A stretch of 64,000 nucleotides of DNA from Segetibacter sp. (GTDB lineage Bacteria > Bacteroidota > Bacteroidia > Chitinophagales > Chitinophagaceae): the NCBI RefSeq assembly GCF_025963695.1, contig NZ_JAOQAH010000035.1, positions 1 to 64,000 of the forward strand. The letters run 5' to 3'. Shown here piece after piece: positions 17,681 to 26,749 of this stretch. Position 1 is the stretch's first letter; each line of letters begins with the position of its first letter. The translations under genes were made by a program, and so were the position numbers. A model generated the notes under the pieces. It searched no databases. It was not told the DNA's origin and saw only the letters and a list, made by a program, of their open reading frames with translations.

Positions 17681-18160
17681 CATGTGGGTACTTTTCCTGA
17701 TTCGATAGGCGATCCTCCTATGTTGCACCCATTTGTGCTTTAAAAATGTTTACTCGTTGCATTCAATGCTATCCCGTTAAGCCTGCAGGGCTTTAATATG
17801 AATAGCGGCCGATGGAATCGGTGGAATATTAGGTAAGCACAGCGCGGTCCTGAAAAGGGTTGAATATTTTTTTCACGTAGTATTTCCGGTGTTTCCATAC
17901 AACTACTTCACCGGCAAACGCTTTTTCACCCAATCATCTTCGTGCGCCCTTTGCAAAAATAATTTTTGCGGTAATGAGGGCGCCAACCGCTTAATATAAT
18001 CAGGAAAAAAAATAAGAAATTGGTCAGTTAAAGGAAGCAATGTTAGAAATGGTTAATTTGAACAATTAGAATTTGGAAGGGTATAGCCAAGGTTTGAGAA
18101 TACTTTTCAGGCTTACCAAAAACCCTTTACAATTGCTATTACTAAACGATCAACCGAAAA
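17681..18160. other. 480-bp intergenic region with possible gene remnant
   Basis: No intact gene. On the minus strand, 17903-18046 encodes an open stretch ending in a stop (…KRLAPSLPQKLFLQRA, then HEDDWVKKRLPVK and TAG) with protein-like composition but no start codon, which may be the 3' remnant of a decayed gene. A small hairpin (ATAGG/CCTAT near 17706) follows the YaiO-like gene. Confidence 0.4.
17903..18046 (-). pseudogene. Possible C-terminal gene remnant
   Basis: About 47 codons open on the minus strand between in-frame stops, with no start. The reading (TDQFLIFFPDYIKRLAPSLP, QKLFLQRAHEDDWVKKRLPVK-like) has balanced, protein-like composition. I cannot assign a family. It could equally be a chance open stretch. 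Confidence 0.25.
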
Positions 18161-19189
18161 ATGATAAACAAAAAACTTCCTCGGCGCAGCTTTATACGAA
18201 CAACAACCGTGGCTGGAATTGGAGCGGCTCTTTTAGAAAGCTTTCCTAAAGTATATGGGATGACTACGTTTCAAAACGAAGCCAGGGTAGGAATTATTGG
18301 TTTGGATACATCTCATAGTGTTGCCTTTACCAAATCACTGAATGCACCCGGTAAGGCTGCAGAACTGCAAGGGTTTAAAGTAGTTGCTGCTTACCCAAAA
18401 GGAAGTAATGATATAGAGTCATCAGTTAAAAGAATACCGGGTTACATTGAAGAAGTGAAAAAGCTGGGGGTCGAAATCGTTGGTTCAGAAGAAGAGTTGC
18501 TTAAAAAAGTTGATTTTGTGTTATTAGAGACTAATGACGGACGACCTCATGCCGCGCAGGCTATGAAAGTTATAAAAGCAAAAAAGCCCTTTTTTATTGA
18601 TAAGCCTGTTGCCGCATCTTTAACCGATGTTCTTTCAATCTACGCTGCTGCAAAACAAAACGCTGTACCTATATTTTCGTCTTCTTCTCTCCGGTATATG
18701 GAAACTGTACAGGACGCTATTAAGGGAAAGGCAGGCGCAGTTTTGGGCGCTGATACCTTCAGCCCCGCTACTTTAGAAAAAACTCATCCCGACTTGTTCT
18801 GGTATGGAATACATGGCGTTGAAATATTATTTTCAGTGATGGGGGCAGGTTGCAACGATGTAAGACGAGTGCATACAAACGATACAGACATTGTTATAGG
18901 AACATGGAAGGATGGCAGGGTCGGTACCTTTAGAGGAACAAGAACAGGTACGCATGATTACGGGGGAACTGCTTACGGAGCCAAAGGGAATATTACGTTA
19001 GGACCATTCAAAGGGTACGACCATTTATTGGTGCAAATTGTAGAATTCTTTAAAACCGGCAAGGCTCCCGTAGCGCCGCAAGAAACCTTAGAGATCTACG
19101 CCTTCATGGAAGCTGCTGACGAAAGCAAACGAAAAAACGGAGCTGTGGTAAGTTTAGAATCTGTTATTCAAAAAGCACAAAAGAAATAA
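18161..19189 (+). CDS. Tat-exported Gfo/Idh/MocA-family oxidoreductase
   Basis: 342-residue NAD(P)-dependent oxidoreductase predicted to be exported folded by the Tat system: PRRSFIRTTTVAGIGAALL matches the twin-arginine signal. The Rossmann part follows (RVGIIGLDTSHSVAF about 40-55), then KPFFIDKPVAASLTD (about 145-160), the family's EKP-like segment with Asp in place of Glu. The C-terminal domain is the usual mixed sheet. The sugar or inositol substrate is unknown. It is single, with an M13 peptidase gene 103 bp downstream on the same strand. Confidence 0.85.
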   Translation: MINKKLPRRSFIRTTTVAGIGAALLESFPKVYGMTTFQNEARVGIIGLDTSHSVAFTKSLNAPGKAAELQGFKVVAAYPKGSNDIESSVKRIPGYIEEVKKLGVEIVGSEEELLKKVDFVLLETNDGRPHAAQAMKVIKAKKPFFIDKPVAASLTDVLSIYAAAKQNAVPIFSSSSLRYMETVQDAIKGKAGAVLGADTFSPATLEKTHPDLFWYGIHGVEILFSVMGAGCNDVRRVHTNDTDIVIGTWKDGRVGTFRGTRTGTHDYGGTAYGAKGNITLGPFKGYDHLLVQIVEFFKTGKAPVAPQETLEIYAFMEAADESKRKNGAVVSLESVIQKAQKK

Positions 19190-19292
19190 AAAATCAGGGT
19201 GTAATTGCTTCAAATTGTAGGGTATAAAATTTTTATAAAATGAGTCACGCAGACGCTCAACAATTAATTTTGTAGGAAAAAAAACACATAAC

Positions 19293-21338
19293 ATGAGAAT
19301 ACCTACTTCAACGCGTTTACTTACAGCAGCCAGTCTTTTTGCTGCAAGTATGGTTTATGCTGGCCCCGGCAAGGATGACCCGAAAGTTAGAAAATACGTC
19401 GACAAGTCAAATATGGATTTGTCTGTAAAACCCGGCGATAATTTTTACATGTTCGTTAATGGCAACTGGCTTAAAAATAATCCGGTGCCTGCAAGTAAGA
19501 CCCGTTGGGGAAGCTTTGATGTGCTACGCGAAGAAAGCTCACAACGGTTAAGAACGCTCTTAGAAGAATCTGCAAAAAATACCGGCAAAGACAGGAAAAC
19601 GCAGATGATTGGTGATTTTTATGCAAGTGGCATGGATAGCGTGAGTATTGAAGCTGCAGGCATTATTGGTATTAAGGCAGACCTCGATCGTATTTCAGAT
19701 ATAAAAAACACGCAAGCTGCCCTTACTGAAGTAGCCGGTTTAAGAACCTTTGGTTACGGTAGTCCTATATTTCGTTTCGGTGTGCAGCAGGACAGAAAAA
19801 ATGTGGATCAATACATCGCTCAAATAAACCAGGGCGGAACTACACTACCCGACCGTGATTACTACCTTAAAAACGATCCGCGTAGTATGCGCATTCGGGA
19901 AGCTTACAGAACTTACATTCAACGGTTGTTTTCGCTTGCGGGTGAAGAACCTGCAAAGGCCGATGCAAGTGCAGATGCGGTAATGCGTATAGAGACAGCC
20001 CTTGCAAAAGTGCAATACAGTCGTGTAGAACAACGGGATCCATATAAAACGTACAACAAGTTCTCCGTTAAAGACCTGAATGCTTTAACGCCTGACATGA
20101 ACTGGAACAACTTGTTTGTTCAAATGAAGGTACAGGCTGGGGATAGTGTGCTGGTAGACAATCCTGCTTTTTTTAAAACAGCTGACTTGTTATTAGGTGT
20201 GCTTCCGCTGAATGACTGGAAAAGCTACCTGCGTTGGGCGGTGCTAAAAACCAGCGCTCCTTACTTATCCACTCCTTTTGTTGATGCTAATTTTAAATTT
20301 ACACAGGTTCTTTCAGGGCAAAAAGAACAAACGCCCAGATGGCAACGTATTGCCAGCCTTGTTGATGCCTCGTTGGGAGAAATGCTGGGCCAGTTGTATG
20401 TTGAAAGGTATTTTAAACCCGAGGCTAAACAAAGAATGGTTGAGCTGGTAAATAATCTTCAGGCTAGTTTCGAGGATAGGATTAAGCGCCTTGACTGGAT
20501 GAGCGAGGCAACAAAGAAAAGAGGTATTGAGAAATTACATGCCTTTACTAAGAAGATCGCTTATCCCGACAAATGGAAAGAATACCAGGGTTTGACGGTT
20601 GCCAGGAAAGATTTTATTGGCAACATTCGCAGGGCGGATATGTGGGAGTATAACGACATGGTTAATCGCATGGGTCAACCAGTTGATCGTTCGCGTTGGG
20701 GTATGACTCCACCTACAATAAACGCCTACTATAGCCCGGTAAATAACGAGATTGTATTTCCCGCAGCAATCCTGCAATCTCCTTTCTTCGACTTTGGTGC
20801 TGATGACGCCATTAACTATGGAGGCATTGGTGCTGTAATCGGCCACGAAATGACGCACGGGTTCGACGACCAGGGACGCCAGTATGCAGCCACAGGAAAA
20901 CTGGAAGACTGGTGGACAAAAGAAGATGCAGATAAATTTAAAACCAAGGCAGACCAGGTAGTAAATCTTTATAACAGTTTCACCGTTTTAGATACCGTGC
21001 ATTTAAATGGCAGATTGACGCTAGGTGAAAACCTTGCTGATCTTGGCGGTTTAAGCATGGCTTACGATGCTTTTACCAAAACCAAACAATTTAAAGAGAA
21101 TCAGAAAATAGATGGATTTACCCCGGCACAACGCTTTTTCTTAAGTTGGGCCCAGGTGTGGCGCAGCAACACCGTTCCTGAAACACAGGCTCAGTTGGTG
21201 TTAACCGATCCACATTCACCAGGTATGTACCGTGCCAATGGTGCCGTTATGAATATTGATGCATGGTATACCGCCTTTAATGTTGAGCCCGGAGATAAAA
21301 TGTTTATTGCAAAGGAAAAAAGAACACGTATCTGGTAA
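19293..21338 (+). CDS. M13-family (neprilysin-like) zinc endopeptidase
   Basis: 681-residue exported metallopeptidase, of usual length for the PepO/neprilysin family. A signal peptide ends near residue 23 (SMVYAGPGK). The active site HEMTH is at 518-522, and the third zinc ligand Glu579 lies in GENLADLGGL. The substrate-binding NAYYSPVNNEIVFPAAILQ precedes the active site, and the C-terminus (KRTRIW) is the normal family ending. It is expected to degrade small peptides in the periplasm or on the surface. It has its own terminator. Confidence 0.95.
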   Translation: MRIPTSTRLLTAASLFAASMVYAGPGKDDPKVRKYVDKSNMDLSVKPGDNFYMFVNGNWLKNNPVPASKTRWGSFDVLREESSQRLRTLLEESAKNTGKDRKTQMIGDFYASGMDSVSIEAAGIIGIKADLDRISDIKNTQAALTEVAGLRTFGYGSPIFRFGVQQDRKNVDQYIAQINQGGTTLPDRDYYLKNDPRSMRIREAYRTYIQRLFSLAGEEPAKADASADAVMRIETALAKVQYSRVEQRDPYKTYNKFSVKDLNALTPDMNWNNLFVQMKVQAGDSVLVDNPAFFKTADLLLGVLPLNDWKSYLRWAVLKTSAPYLSTPFVDANFKFTQVLSGQKEQTPRWQRIASLVDASLGEMLGQLYVERYFKPEAKQRMVELVNNLQASFEDRIKRLDWMSEATKKRGIEKLHAFTKKIAYPDKWKEYQGLTVARKDFIGNIRRADMWEYNDMVNRMGQPVDRSRWGMTPPTINAYYSPVNNEIVFPAAILQSPFFDFGADDAINYGGIGAVIGHEMTHGFDDQGRQYAATGKLEDWWTKEDADKFKTKADQVVNLYNSFTVLDTVHLNGRLTLGENLADLGGLSMAYDAFTKTKQFKENQKIDGFTPAQRFFLSWAQVWRSNTVPETQAQLVLTDPHSPGMYRANGAVMNIDAWYTAFNVEPGDKMFIAKEKRTRIW

Positions 21339-21361
21339 TTAAAAAAAACTTCGATTAAATA

Positions 21362-21389
21362 AAAAGGTCCACATGGTGTGGATCTTTTT
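21362..21389 (+). terminator. Intrinsic terminator after the M13 peptidase gene
   Basis: The stem AAAGGTCCAC/GTGGATCTTT (one G-T wobble) has a short ATGGT-type loop and ends in a T run. It lies 24 bp after the stop. Confidence 0.8.
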
Positions 21390-21431
21390 ATTTATAGTTG
21401 GTCACTAGCATTCGTTTCTTATAGCATCATT

Positions 21432-21451
21432 GTTGTGTCACTCACTTGTAC
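21432..21451 (+). repeat. Dispersed 20-bp core repeat, copy 4
   Basis: GTTGTGTCACTCACTTGTAC. It lies after the M13 terminator in a convergent gap, so it cannot be a promoter for either neighbour. TGCATC follows 13 bases after the core. Confidence 0.8.
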
Positions 21452-21616
21452 TGTTAATTGTAATTGCATCAAGATCATCAGCAGCCATCTTTTTTGAAAA
21501 GCTTGCAGAAAGTAGAAAATGCATTCAGTTTGTATTTGCTCCTCAAAAATATAAGCAGCTAAACAAAAATGGCTGATGAAAAACATCAGCCATTTTTACA
21601 ATTTAAAATGGAAAGT

Positions 21617-21838
21617 TTATTTGGAAGAAGTTCCTTTTGATGGAGCTTCAACCTTATGCTTAACTTTTACTCCGTTATATTTTTTGTTCCTTTTTTTTCT
21701 AAAAGTGTTTGCGACTTTTTGAGTTGGAGTAGAAGTTTTTTTCACTTTAACTTTTTCCTCAGTTTGTGCCATCGAAGATGAAGGGGTAGTAACTGCTGCT
21801 CCAAAGGATAACAGCAATAGAAAAATGATTTTTTTCAT
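21617..21838 (-). CDS. Small basic exported protein, hypothetical
   Basis: 73 residues with a clear signal peptide (MKKIIFLLLLSFGAAVTTPS, cleavage near SMAQ) and a mature part of about 48 residues that is highly lysine-rich (KVKVKKTSTPTQK, RKKRNKKYNGVKVKHKVE). No domain is recognised. Small basic periplasmic proteins of this type recur in Bacteroidota. It stands alone with the M13 gene convergent to it. Confidence 0.6.
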   Translation of the reverse strand: MKKIIFLLLLSFGAAVTTPSSSMAQTEEKVKVKKTSTPTQKVANTFRKKRNKKYNGVKVKHKVEAPSKGTSSK

Positions 21839-22218
21839 AAATAAAATTTAAGACTAATAATAAATAATCATGCCAAAAGGTTAATAAGTGTTTAGCAGTT
21901 AAAGTGTTACATTTTTTCTTATAAGGCTGGTTACAGATGAAACAGTAAGCTTTGGATATAAAATAAAAGGGTATTTGCAATAGACCTTCAAGATAATTAG
22001 TACTTTACATTTATCAGCAAGTTGTTATATTACGAAAAGCAGGAGAGGGCAACTGCACCATTTTACCGGTTTTCTCGGTTTCAGTAAGGTGTTATACAAG
22101 TCCGGTCATCCTATTAGCTCACCACTCATACTTAATGCGCGTAAAAGGATGAAAAGGTTGCGATTTTGTATTAATTATGTAGGTTAATGCCTTGTTTTAT
22201 CCCTAATACTTTGTAAAA
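21839..22218. other. Intergenic region without recognised gene
   Basis: About 380 bp between divergent genes. Nothing was recognised beyond AT-rich sequence. No dispersed repeat copy is present. Confidence 0.5.
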
Positions 22219-23244
22219 ATGGAAGCACTTCGACGCACTATCTTCTTTTGTTTATTATGCATAGGCAACATATTACTAGCACAGAGAGTGGATAGTGTAC
22301 GATTTTTCGTTGATGAACCACCACTTAACGTTACCATTAGTACTGATATGGCCAAACTAATGAGTGAGAAAATGAAAGGCGAACTTTTAAAAGCCACCAT
22401 CTCCACTAAACTCTACGACAGCTCGCTGGTAGAAGAGGAAATTCGTATAAGTGCAAGAGGTGCCTTTCGAAGAAAATATTGCTACATCCCCCCAATGTTG
22501 CTAAATTTTCAGAATACTACTTCCCCCAGGTTGCGTTCGCTTAAAGCTTTAAAAATGGTTTCTGGTTGTACGGTTAATAAGCAGGCCGAACAACTGTTAC
22601 TGAAAGAATACCTCGTTTACAAAATACATAACCTCGTTGCTTCTAAAAGCTTTCTTACCCGGTTGGCAAAAGTAACATACCGCGATGGCAAAGGCAAAAA
22701 GAAGCCCTTTACTCAATATGCATTTTTTTTAGAGAACGTTGATGCAATGGCAAAAAGAAATCATTGTAAAGAGTGGAAGAATGGACCTGTTAATTACCAT
22801 ATGCTGGACCGGAAAGAAACAACGATGATGTTTGTCTTTCAGTACATGATCGGTAATACTGACTGGGGTTTGACAAACAACCACAACCTCAAAATCATGT
22901 ATGGTAAAAAAGATACCAGCACAACGCCCTTTGCGGTTCCCTACGACTTTGATTATTGCGGATTGGTAAATGCAGAATATGCCGTTCCTAACGAAGAGTT
23001 GGGAATAACGACTGTAGTACAACGCTTGTATCGGGGCTTTCCCAGGTCGGCAGGTGAGTTGCAAACTGTCTTTGATGTTTTCAATACACAAAAGGAAAAA
23101 ATCTACAATTTAATCTCTGATTTTGAGCTGCTCGACAAAAAGAACAAAAAAGAAATGATTGCCTTTCTTGACGATTTCTATAAAACAATTAACCAGAAGT
23201 GGGAGGTGCAGTCCATCTTCATTAAAAATGCACGGCACCAGTAG
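22219..23244 (+). CDS. Exported CotH-kinase-like hypothetical protein
   Basis: 341 residues with an N-terminal signal (MEALRRTIFFCLLCIGNILLAQ). I do not recognise it as a named family. The central part FQYMIGNTDWGLTNNHNLKI followed by FAVPYDFDYCGLVNAEYAVP looks like the catalytic and metal-binding arrangement of CotH-type kinase folds (Asn/Asp cluster, then a DFD) that phosphorylate proteins. The first 90 residues contain an RISARGAFRRKYC stretch that resembles the CotH N-terminal sheet. The motif reading is by eye, so the functional call is tentative. It is a single gene. Confidence 0.45.
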   Translation: MEALRRTIFFCLLCIGNILLAQRVDSVRFFVDEPPLNVTISTDMAKLMSEKMKGELLKATISTKLYDSSLVEEEIRISARGAFRRKYCYIPPMLLNFQNTTSPRLRSLKALKMVSGCTVNKQAEQLLLKEYLVYKIHNLVASKSFLTRLAKVTYRDGKGKKKPFTQYAFFLENVDAMAKRNHCKEWKNGPVNYHMLDRKETTMMFVFQYMIGNTDWGLTNNHNLKIMYGKKDTSTTPFAVPYDFDYCGLVNAEYAVPNEELGITTVVQRLYRGFPRSAGELQTVFDVFNTQKEKIYNLISDFELLDKKNKKEMIAFLDDFYKTINQKWEVQSIFIKNARHQ

Positions 23245-23279
23245 AAGGACTTCGAATGGAGCTGCTAAGATTTACATTT

Positions 23280-23299
23280 GTACAAGAGTGCGACGCAAC
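23280..23299 (-). repeat. Dispersed 20-bp core repeat, copy 5 (GCGTCGC type)
   Basis: On the minus strand it reads GTTGCGTCGCACTCTTGTAC. It lies in a convergent gap, 36 bp after the CotH-like gene. The C/G pair replaces the T/A pair of the other subtype. Confidence 0.8.
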
Positions 23300-23312
23300 C
23301 GAAGCTAAATGG

Positions 23313-23353
23313 AAAAGTGTAGCTGGTCCACAAAAAACGCCGCTACACTTTTT
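23313..23353. terminator. Bidirectional terminator between convergent genes
   Basis: An 11-bp perfect stem (AAAAGTGTAGC at 23313-23323, GCTACACTTTT at 23342-23352) with an 18-nt loop. The A-rich and T-rich ends make it usable from both sides. Confidence 0.75.
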
Positions 23354-23383
23354 AAAACAATCAAGTTTGTAGAACAATATTTT

Positions 23384-24814
23384 CTAAATACTCAACTTAT
23401 AGCTTCCCCTGTATTCTCTTTTTACAAATTGATTTGCTGGTTCAAAGTTGGTGATGCGCTGGTTTTCGCCATCCCATAGCAATTGTTTTCTACCGGGATA
23501 TGAGATGTCGCCTTTTTCATTTTTTTCCTGGTAGTTGTAACTCTTTACGGCCAGGTTTCCCATTAGTACGGTCTCGGTTAGCGGTCCGCTCTTATCAAAA
23601 GATGAACTGGTATAGGCACCATAACCTTTTTTACAAGCATTTACCCATTGCGTTTGGTGCCCTTCAATACCATGTTCTACAAAAGGATATTTTGAAATGG
23701 GCAAAGTGGTTTCCTTCATTCTTTTGCTTGGAAGCAAAGTGGGATTTCTTCCAAATAAGCCTGCCATTAATTTGCCTTTGGTTCCTTCGAAAATGATTCC
23801 GCCATCCCATTCTCCCATTGGCTCATCAGGCAATAATTCATCTGGTCTTCTTGGTTTTATGCCGCCGTCGTACCATACCAATTCAACCGGTCCCATTGCT
23901 TTACGGGCAGGAAACTTGATGTACGTAACCGAAGAAGGCGGATAGCTGTCGGTATACACTTCCTCTTTAAAGAACCCACTAAATACCGAGCCGACGCTAC
24001 ACGAAACGGCTACGGGATAGCCGAGGTTTAGGGCGCGGTAGGGAACATCAATAAAATGACAACCCATGTCGCCTAGCGAGCCAGTGCCAAAGTCGGTCCA
24101 GCCGCGCCAGATAGCCGGTAAGTAAATAGGATGATAATTGCGGTAAGGGGCGGTGCCCAGCCATAGATCCCAGTCCACCTCTTTCGGAATATCGAATTTA
24201 CCTGTAGGCGTAGGTATACCTTGCGGCCAGGTAGGGCGGTTGGTCCACACGTGTACGGTGTGTACATCGCCTAACAGCCCTTGCTGTATCCACGTTTCCA
24301 CTTTACGGGTATCATCGCCACTGCTGCCCTGGTTACCCATTTGTGTAACCACTTTATATTTTGCGGCGGCCTTAGTTAAAATTCTTGCCTCATAAATGTC
24401 GTGCGTTAAAGGCTTTTCGCAATACACGTGTTTACCCAATTGCATAGCAGCCAGCGCAATAGGCGCATGCATATGATCGGGCGTAGTTATAATAACTGCA
24501 TCAATATTTTTATGCTGCTTATCAAGAAGCGTCCTATAATCTTTATAGTAGGGGGCATCGGGCCATTTAGCCCTCGCCTTTACAGCCATTCGATCATCCA
24601 CATCGCAAAGAGAGGCAATGTTTTCAGCACCATTGTTCCATGCGTACGGAAGGTTTACTTCTGCCTTGCCACCTGCGCCAATTCCGGCTATGTTTAGTTT
24701 ATCACTCGGTGCTATAAAACCTCTTCCTAGTACATGCCGGGGAACAATGTAGAAGCCCGCTGCCGTAAGGGCACTATTTTTAATAAAGTTGCGACGGCTG
24801 CTGTTGTTATTCAT
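23384..24814 (-). CDS. Tat-exported Gfo/Idh/MocA-family oxidoreductase
   Basis: 476 residues from the ATG at 24814; the frame is open to a TTG at 24823, but the ATG gives the better start. The Tat signal SSRRNFIKNSALTAAGFYIV is followed by a Rossmann domain (KLNIAGIGAGGKAEVN), then TTPDHMHAPIALAAMQLGKH and VYCEKPLTHDIYEAR, with the family's EKP motif intact. The large C-terminal domain includes GTGSLGDMGCHFIDVP. This resembles exported glycoside-degrading oxidoreductases in Bacteroidota; the substrate is unknown. A convergent terminator lies at its 3' end. Confidence 0.88.
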   Translation of the reverse strand: MNNNSSRRNFIKNSALTAAGFYIVPRHVLGRGFIAPSDKLNIAGIGAGGKAEVNLPYAWNNGAENIASLCDVDDRMAVKARAKWPDAPYYKDYRTLLDKQHKNIDAVIITTPDHMHAPIALAAMQLGKHVYCEKPLTHDIYEARILTKAAAKYKVVTQMGNQGSSGDDTRKVETWIQQGLLGDVHTVHVWTNRPTWPQGIPTPTGKFDIPKEVDWDLWLGTAPYRNYHPIYLPAIWRGWTDFGTGSLGDMGCHFIDVPYRALNLGYPVAVSCSVGSVFSGFFKEEVYTDSYPPSSVTYIKFPARKAMGPVELVWYDGGIKPRRPDELLPDEPMGEWDGGIIFEGTKGKLMAGLFGRNPTLLPSKRMKETTLPISKYPFVEHGIEGHQTQWVNACKKGYGAYTSSSFDKSGPLTETVLMGNLAVKSYNYQEKNEKGDISYPGRKQLLWDGENQRITNFEPANQFVKREYRGSYKLSI

Positions 24815-25378
24815 TTGGAGCAAATGTTAGAGCGTGAATGACTGTTATAAATATAAGATTTTTCTTTTAAGCAATTTGAAGTGGTAAGCCGGGTTGTAAT
24901 AGCAGGAGATTTTTTTATGAACCGTTCAGTAGTTCTTCAATGAGTCATTTGTTGCGTCGCACACTTGTACATTTTGTTTCAAATGCATCTTCTATAGAAA
25001 GCCATCATCTACGTCTTCTTTTAATTAACTTTTTTAAGGGGTGCTAAAAAAAGTAATATACTTTATCACGCCAATTTTTATAGCGGCGGCCGAGAACAAT
25101 TTTAAGTTATGATATTATAAAAGCCAATGGGGCAGTTAAGAGTGGAGGCAAAGGAAGGTGAGGGAGCGGAGTTTATTATTCAATTGTAAAAATAGATGAG
25201 ATGATAAATTCACAAGCATGGAGGAGAATTGCGAGTGGAAACAAAGAAGGAGTGCAACAGCCCAAAAAAAGCTTTAAAGTAAAACCACCGAAGAGACTTA
25301 AAAACAAATACTAGTAATTAACAAACGCAGACGGAAATTTTTTTACTCAATAATCTCTTTTAGCATATTGGTATTTAA
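24815..25378. other. 564-bp intergenic region with repeat copy 6
   Basis: No gene recognised between the oxidoreductase start and the response regulator end. It holds one dispersed core repeat (24951-24970). A purine-rich stretch (about 25140-25260) has no coding signal on either strand. Confidence 0.5.
24951..24970 (+). repeat. Dispersed 20-bp core repeat, copy 6 (GCGTCGC type)
   Basis: GTTGCGTCGCACACTTGTAC, with TTCTTCAATGAGTCATTT before and TGCATC 13 bases after. It lies upstream of, and pointing away from, the oxidoreductase gene. Confidence 0.8.
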
Positions 25379-25801
25379 TCAAGCTACATAGTTTGGATGG
25401 CGCGAGTTCTTCCAGTAATCAATAATTTGTTTCAGTTGTTGCTGAATGCCATCGTATGTATTTTCTTTTACAAAAAAACCCTGTACGCTTAGCTGAAATG
25501 CTTCGTACACAGCTTTAGCATCGGCACTGGTAGAAAGAAAAATAAAAGGTATTGACTTGTCTTTTAAATAAGGATTTTGCTGAATTTCTGATTTCAATTG
25601 CAAACCATTCATAATTGGCAGGTTTACATCAGAGAGTATAAGAAAAGGTTGTTCGTTAGTGGCCAATAAATAATCAAGTGCTTTTTGTCCATTGTCGAAT
25701 ATTTCAACATGATTTTTTACTTCAAGCATGTGCAATGCATCTGTAATAAATTCCTGGTCATCAACATCATCTTCAATTAGTAAGATTGGCCCGCTTTTCA
25801 A
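25379..25801 (-). CDS. Single-domain response regulator (CheY/Rcp-like)
   Basis: 140-residue receiver domain without an output domain. The acidic pocket LIEDDVDD (residues 8-15), phosphoacceptor Asp58 in LSDVNLPIMNG, the Ser/Thr switch in FLSTSADAK and Lys112 (FFVKENT) are all present. It starts with TTG and no nearer ATG is in frame. Such proteins usually relay phosphate from hybrid kinases; the large kinase pair at 28030-35483 is the nearest candidate, though it is not adjacent. Confidence 0.92.
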   Translation of the reverse strand: MKSGPILLIEDDVDDQEFITDALHMLEVKNHVEIFDNGQKALDYLLATNEQPFLILSDVNLPIMNGLQLKSEIQQNPYLKDKSIPFIFLSTSADAKAVYEAFQLSVQGFFVKENTYDGIQQQLKQIIDYWKNSRHPNYVA

Positions 25802-25936
25802 AGTAGTACTTAGTTAATTATTAATGGTAAAAATATAGTGAACGTCTAACAAAGAAAAATTAATAAGGTTCGCCTCCTTTCCACTTTAAATCTTCTATTT
25901 GCATTAAGATAAAAGACAGCAAAAGATCAGTACCCG

Positions 25937-26749
25937 CTAATTCAGTTTCATCTCGTATAACAATGGCCATTTTTTGCCGGTTACATAGAGCGAATTTTTT
26001 GCACTATCGAAAGCGATCCCATTTAAAACGTTACCGTCATCTTTATTTACCTGCTTACCAAATTTTTCAAGCAATCCAGACAAATCCATTCTTCCGGTAA
26101 TATGGCCGGTAGCAGGATCTATTTTTACGATGTAGTCTGTGAGGTAAATATTTGAAAAAACGGCTCCTTTAATATATTCCAACTCATTCAGGTTGCCTAC
26201 CGGGCCATTGTTGTCGGTGACACCGACAATCCTAAGCAATTTAAAAGTCTCGGGGTCAACAAAATAAAGGTTGCTGTCGCCGGTACTAATAATTAATTCT
26301 TTCCCATTATGGGTAATGCCCCATCCTTCATGATCCCAACTAAATTCTCTTATCTTTTTGAATGTTTTTGAATCGTACACATACACCAGATTACTTTGCC
26401 AGGTAAGTTCATAAATTTTATCGTTTAGTATGGTGATGCCTTCCCCGAAAACAGAGGGGTCGATTGAAACAGATTGTTGTGGTTTACCGTTTTTTAGATC
26501 CACTTTCATTATACGGCTCTGGCCTTCAAGGCCCGTGCTTTCATATAAAGCATTGTTTTGCCATATTAAACCCTGGGTATAGGATGAAGTATCGTGTGGG
26601 TAGGTGGCAATTATATTATAACTAATATTGGCAGGTGCTGCTATTGTACTGGCAGTAGTGATTGCGCCGGTACTATCGTCGTTTGCTGCGTTGTTCTTGC
26701 ACGCTAAAAACAATAATGTAATGAACGTGAATGTTACAAGTTTATACAT
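25937..26749 (-). CDS. Glutaminyl-peptide cyclotransferase (propeller type), lipoprotein
   Basis: Catalyses formation of N-terminal pyroglutamate on exported peptides. 270 residues from the ATG at 26749; MYKLVTFTFITLLFLAC ends in a lipobox. The propeller starts with IIATYPHDTSSYTQGLIW and has ESTGLEGQSRIMKVDLKNG, GEGITILNDKIYELTW and NELEYIKGAVFSNIYLTD, the marks of the plant/bacterial-type enzyme. An ATG at 26779 would add ten residues before the signal and is unlikely. Single gene. Confidence 0.9.
   Translation of the reverse strand: MYKLVTFTFITLLFLACKNNAANDDSTGAITTASTIAAPANISYNIIATYPHDTSSYTQGLIWQNNALYESTGLEGQSRIMKVDLKNGKPQQSVSIDPSVFGEGITILNDKIYELTWQSNLVYVYDSKTFKKIREFSWDHEGWGITHNGKELIISTGDSNLYFVDPETFKLLRIVGVTDNNGPVGNLNELEYIKGAVFSNIYLTDYIVKIDPATGHITGRMDLSGLLEKFGKQVNKDDGNVLNGIAFDSAKNSLYVTGKKWPLLYEMKLN

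Noticed and set aside
19265..19272. TAATTTTG, matching the Bacteroidota -7 promoter consensus TAnnTTTG before the M13 peptidase gene.
   Set aside because: No TTTG-type -33 element at the right distance; in AT-rich DNA the 8-mer alone is not evidence enough.
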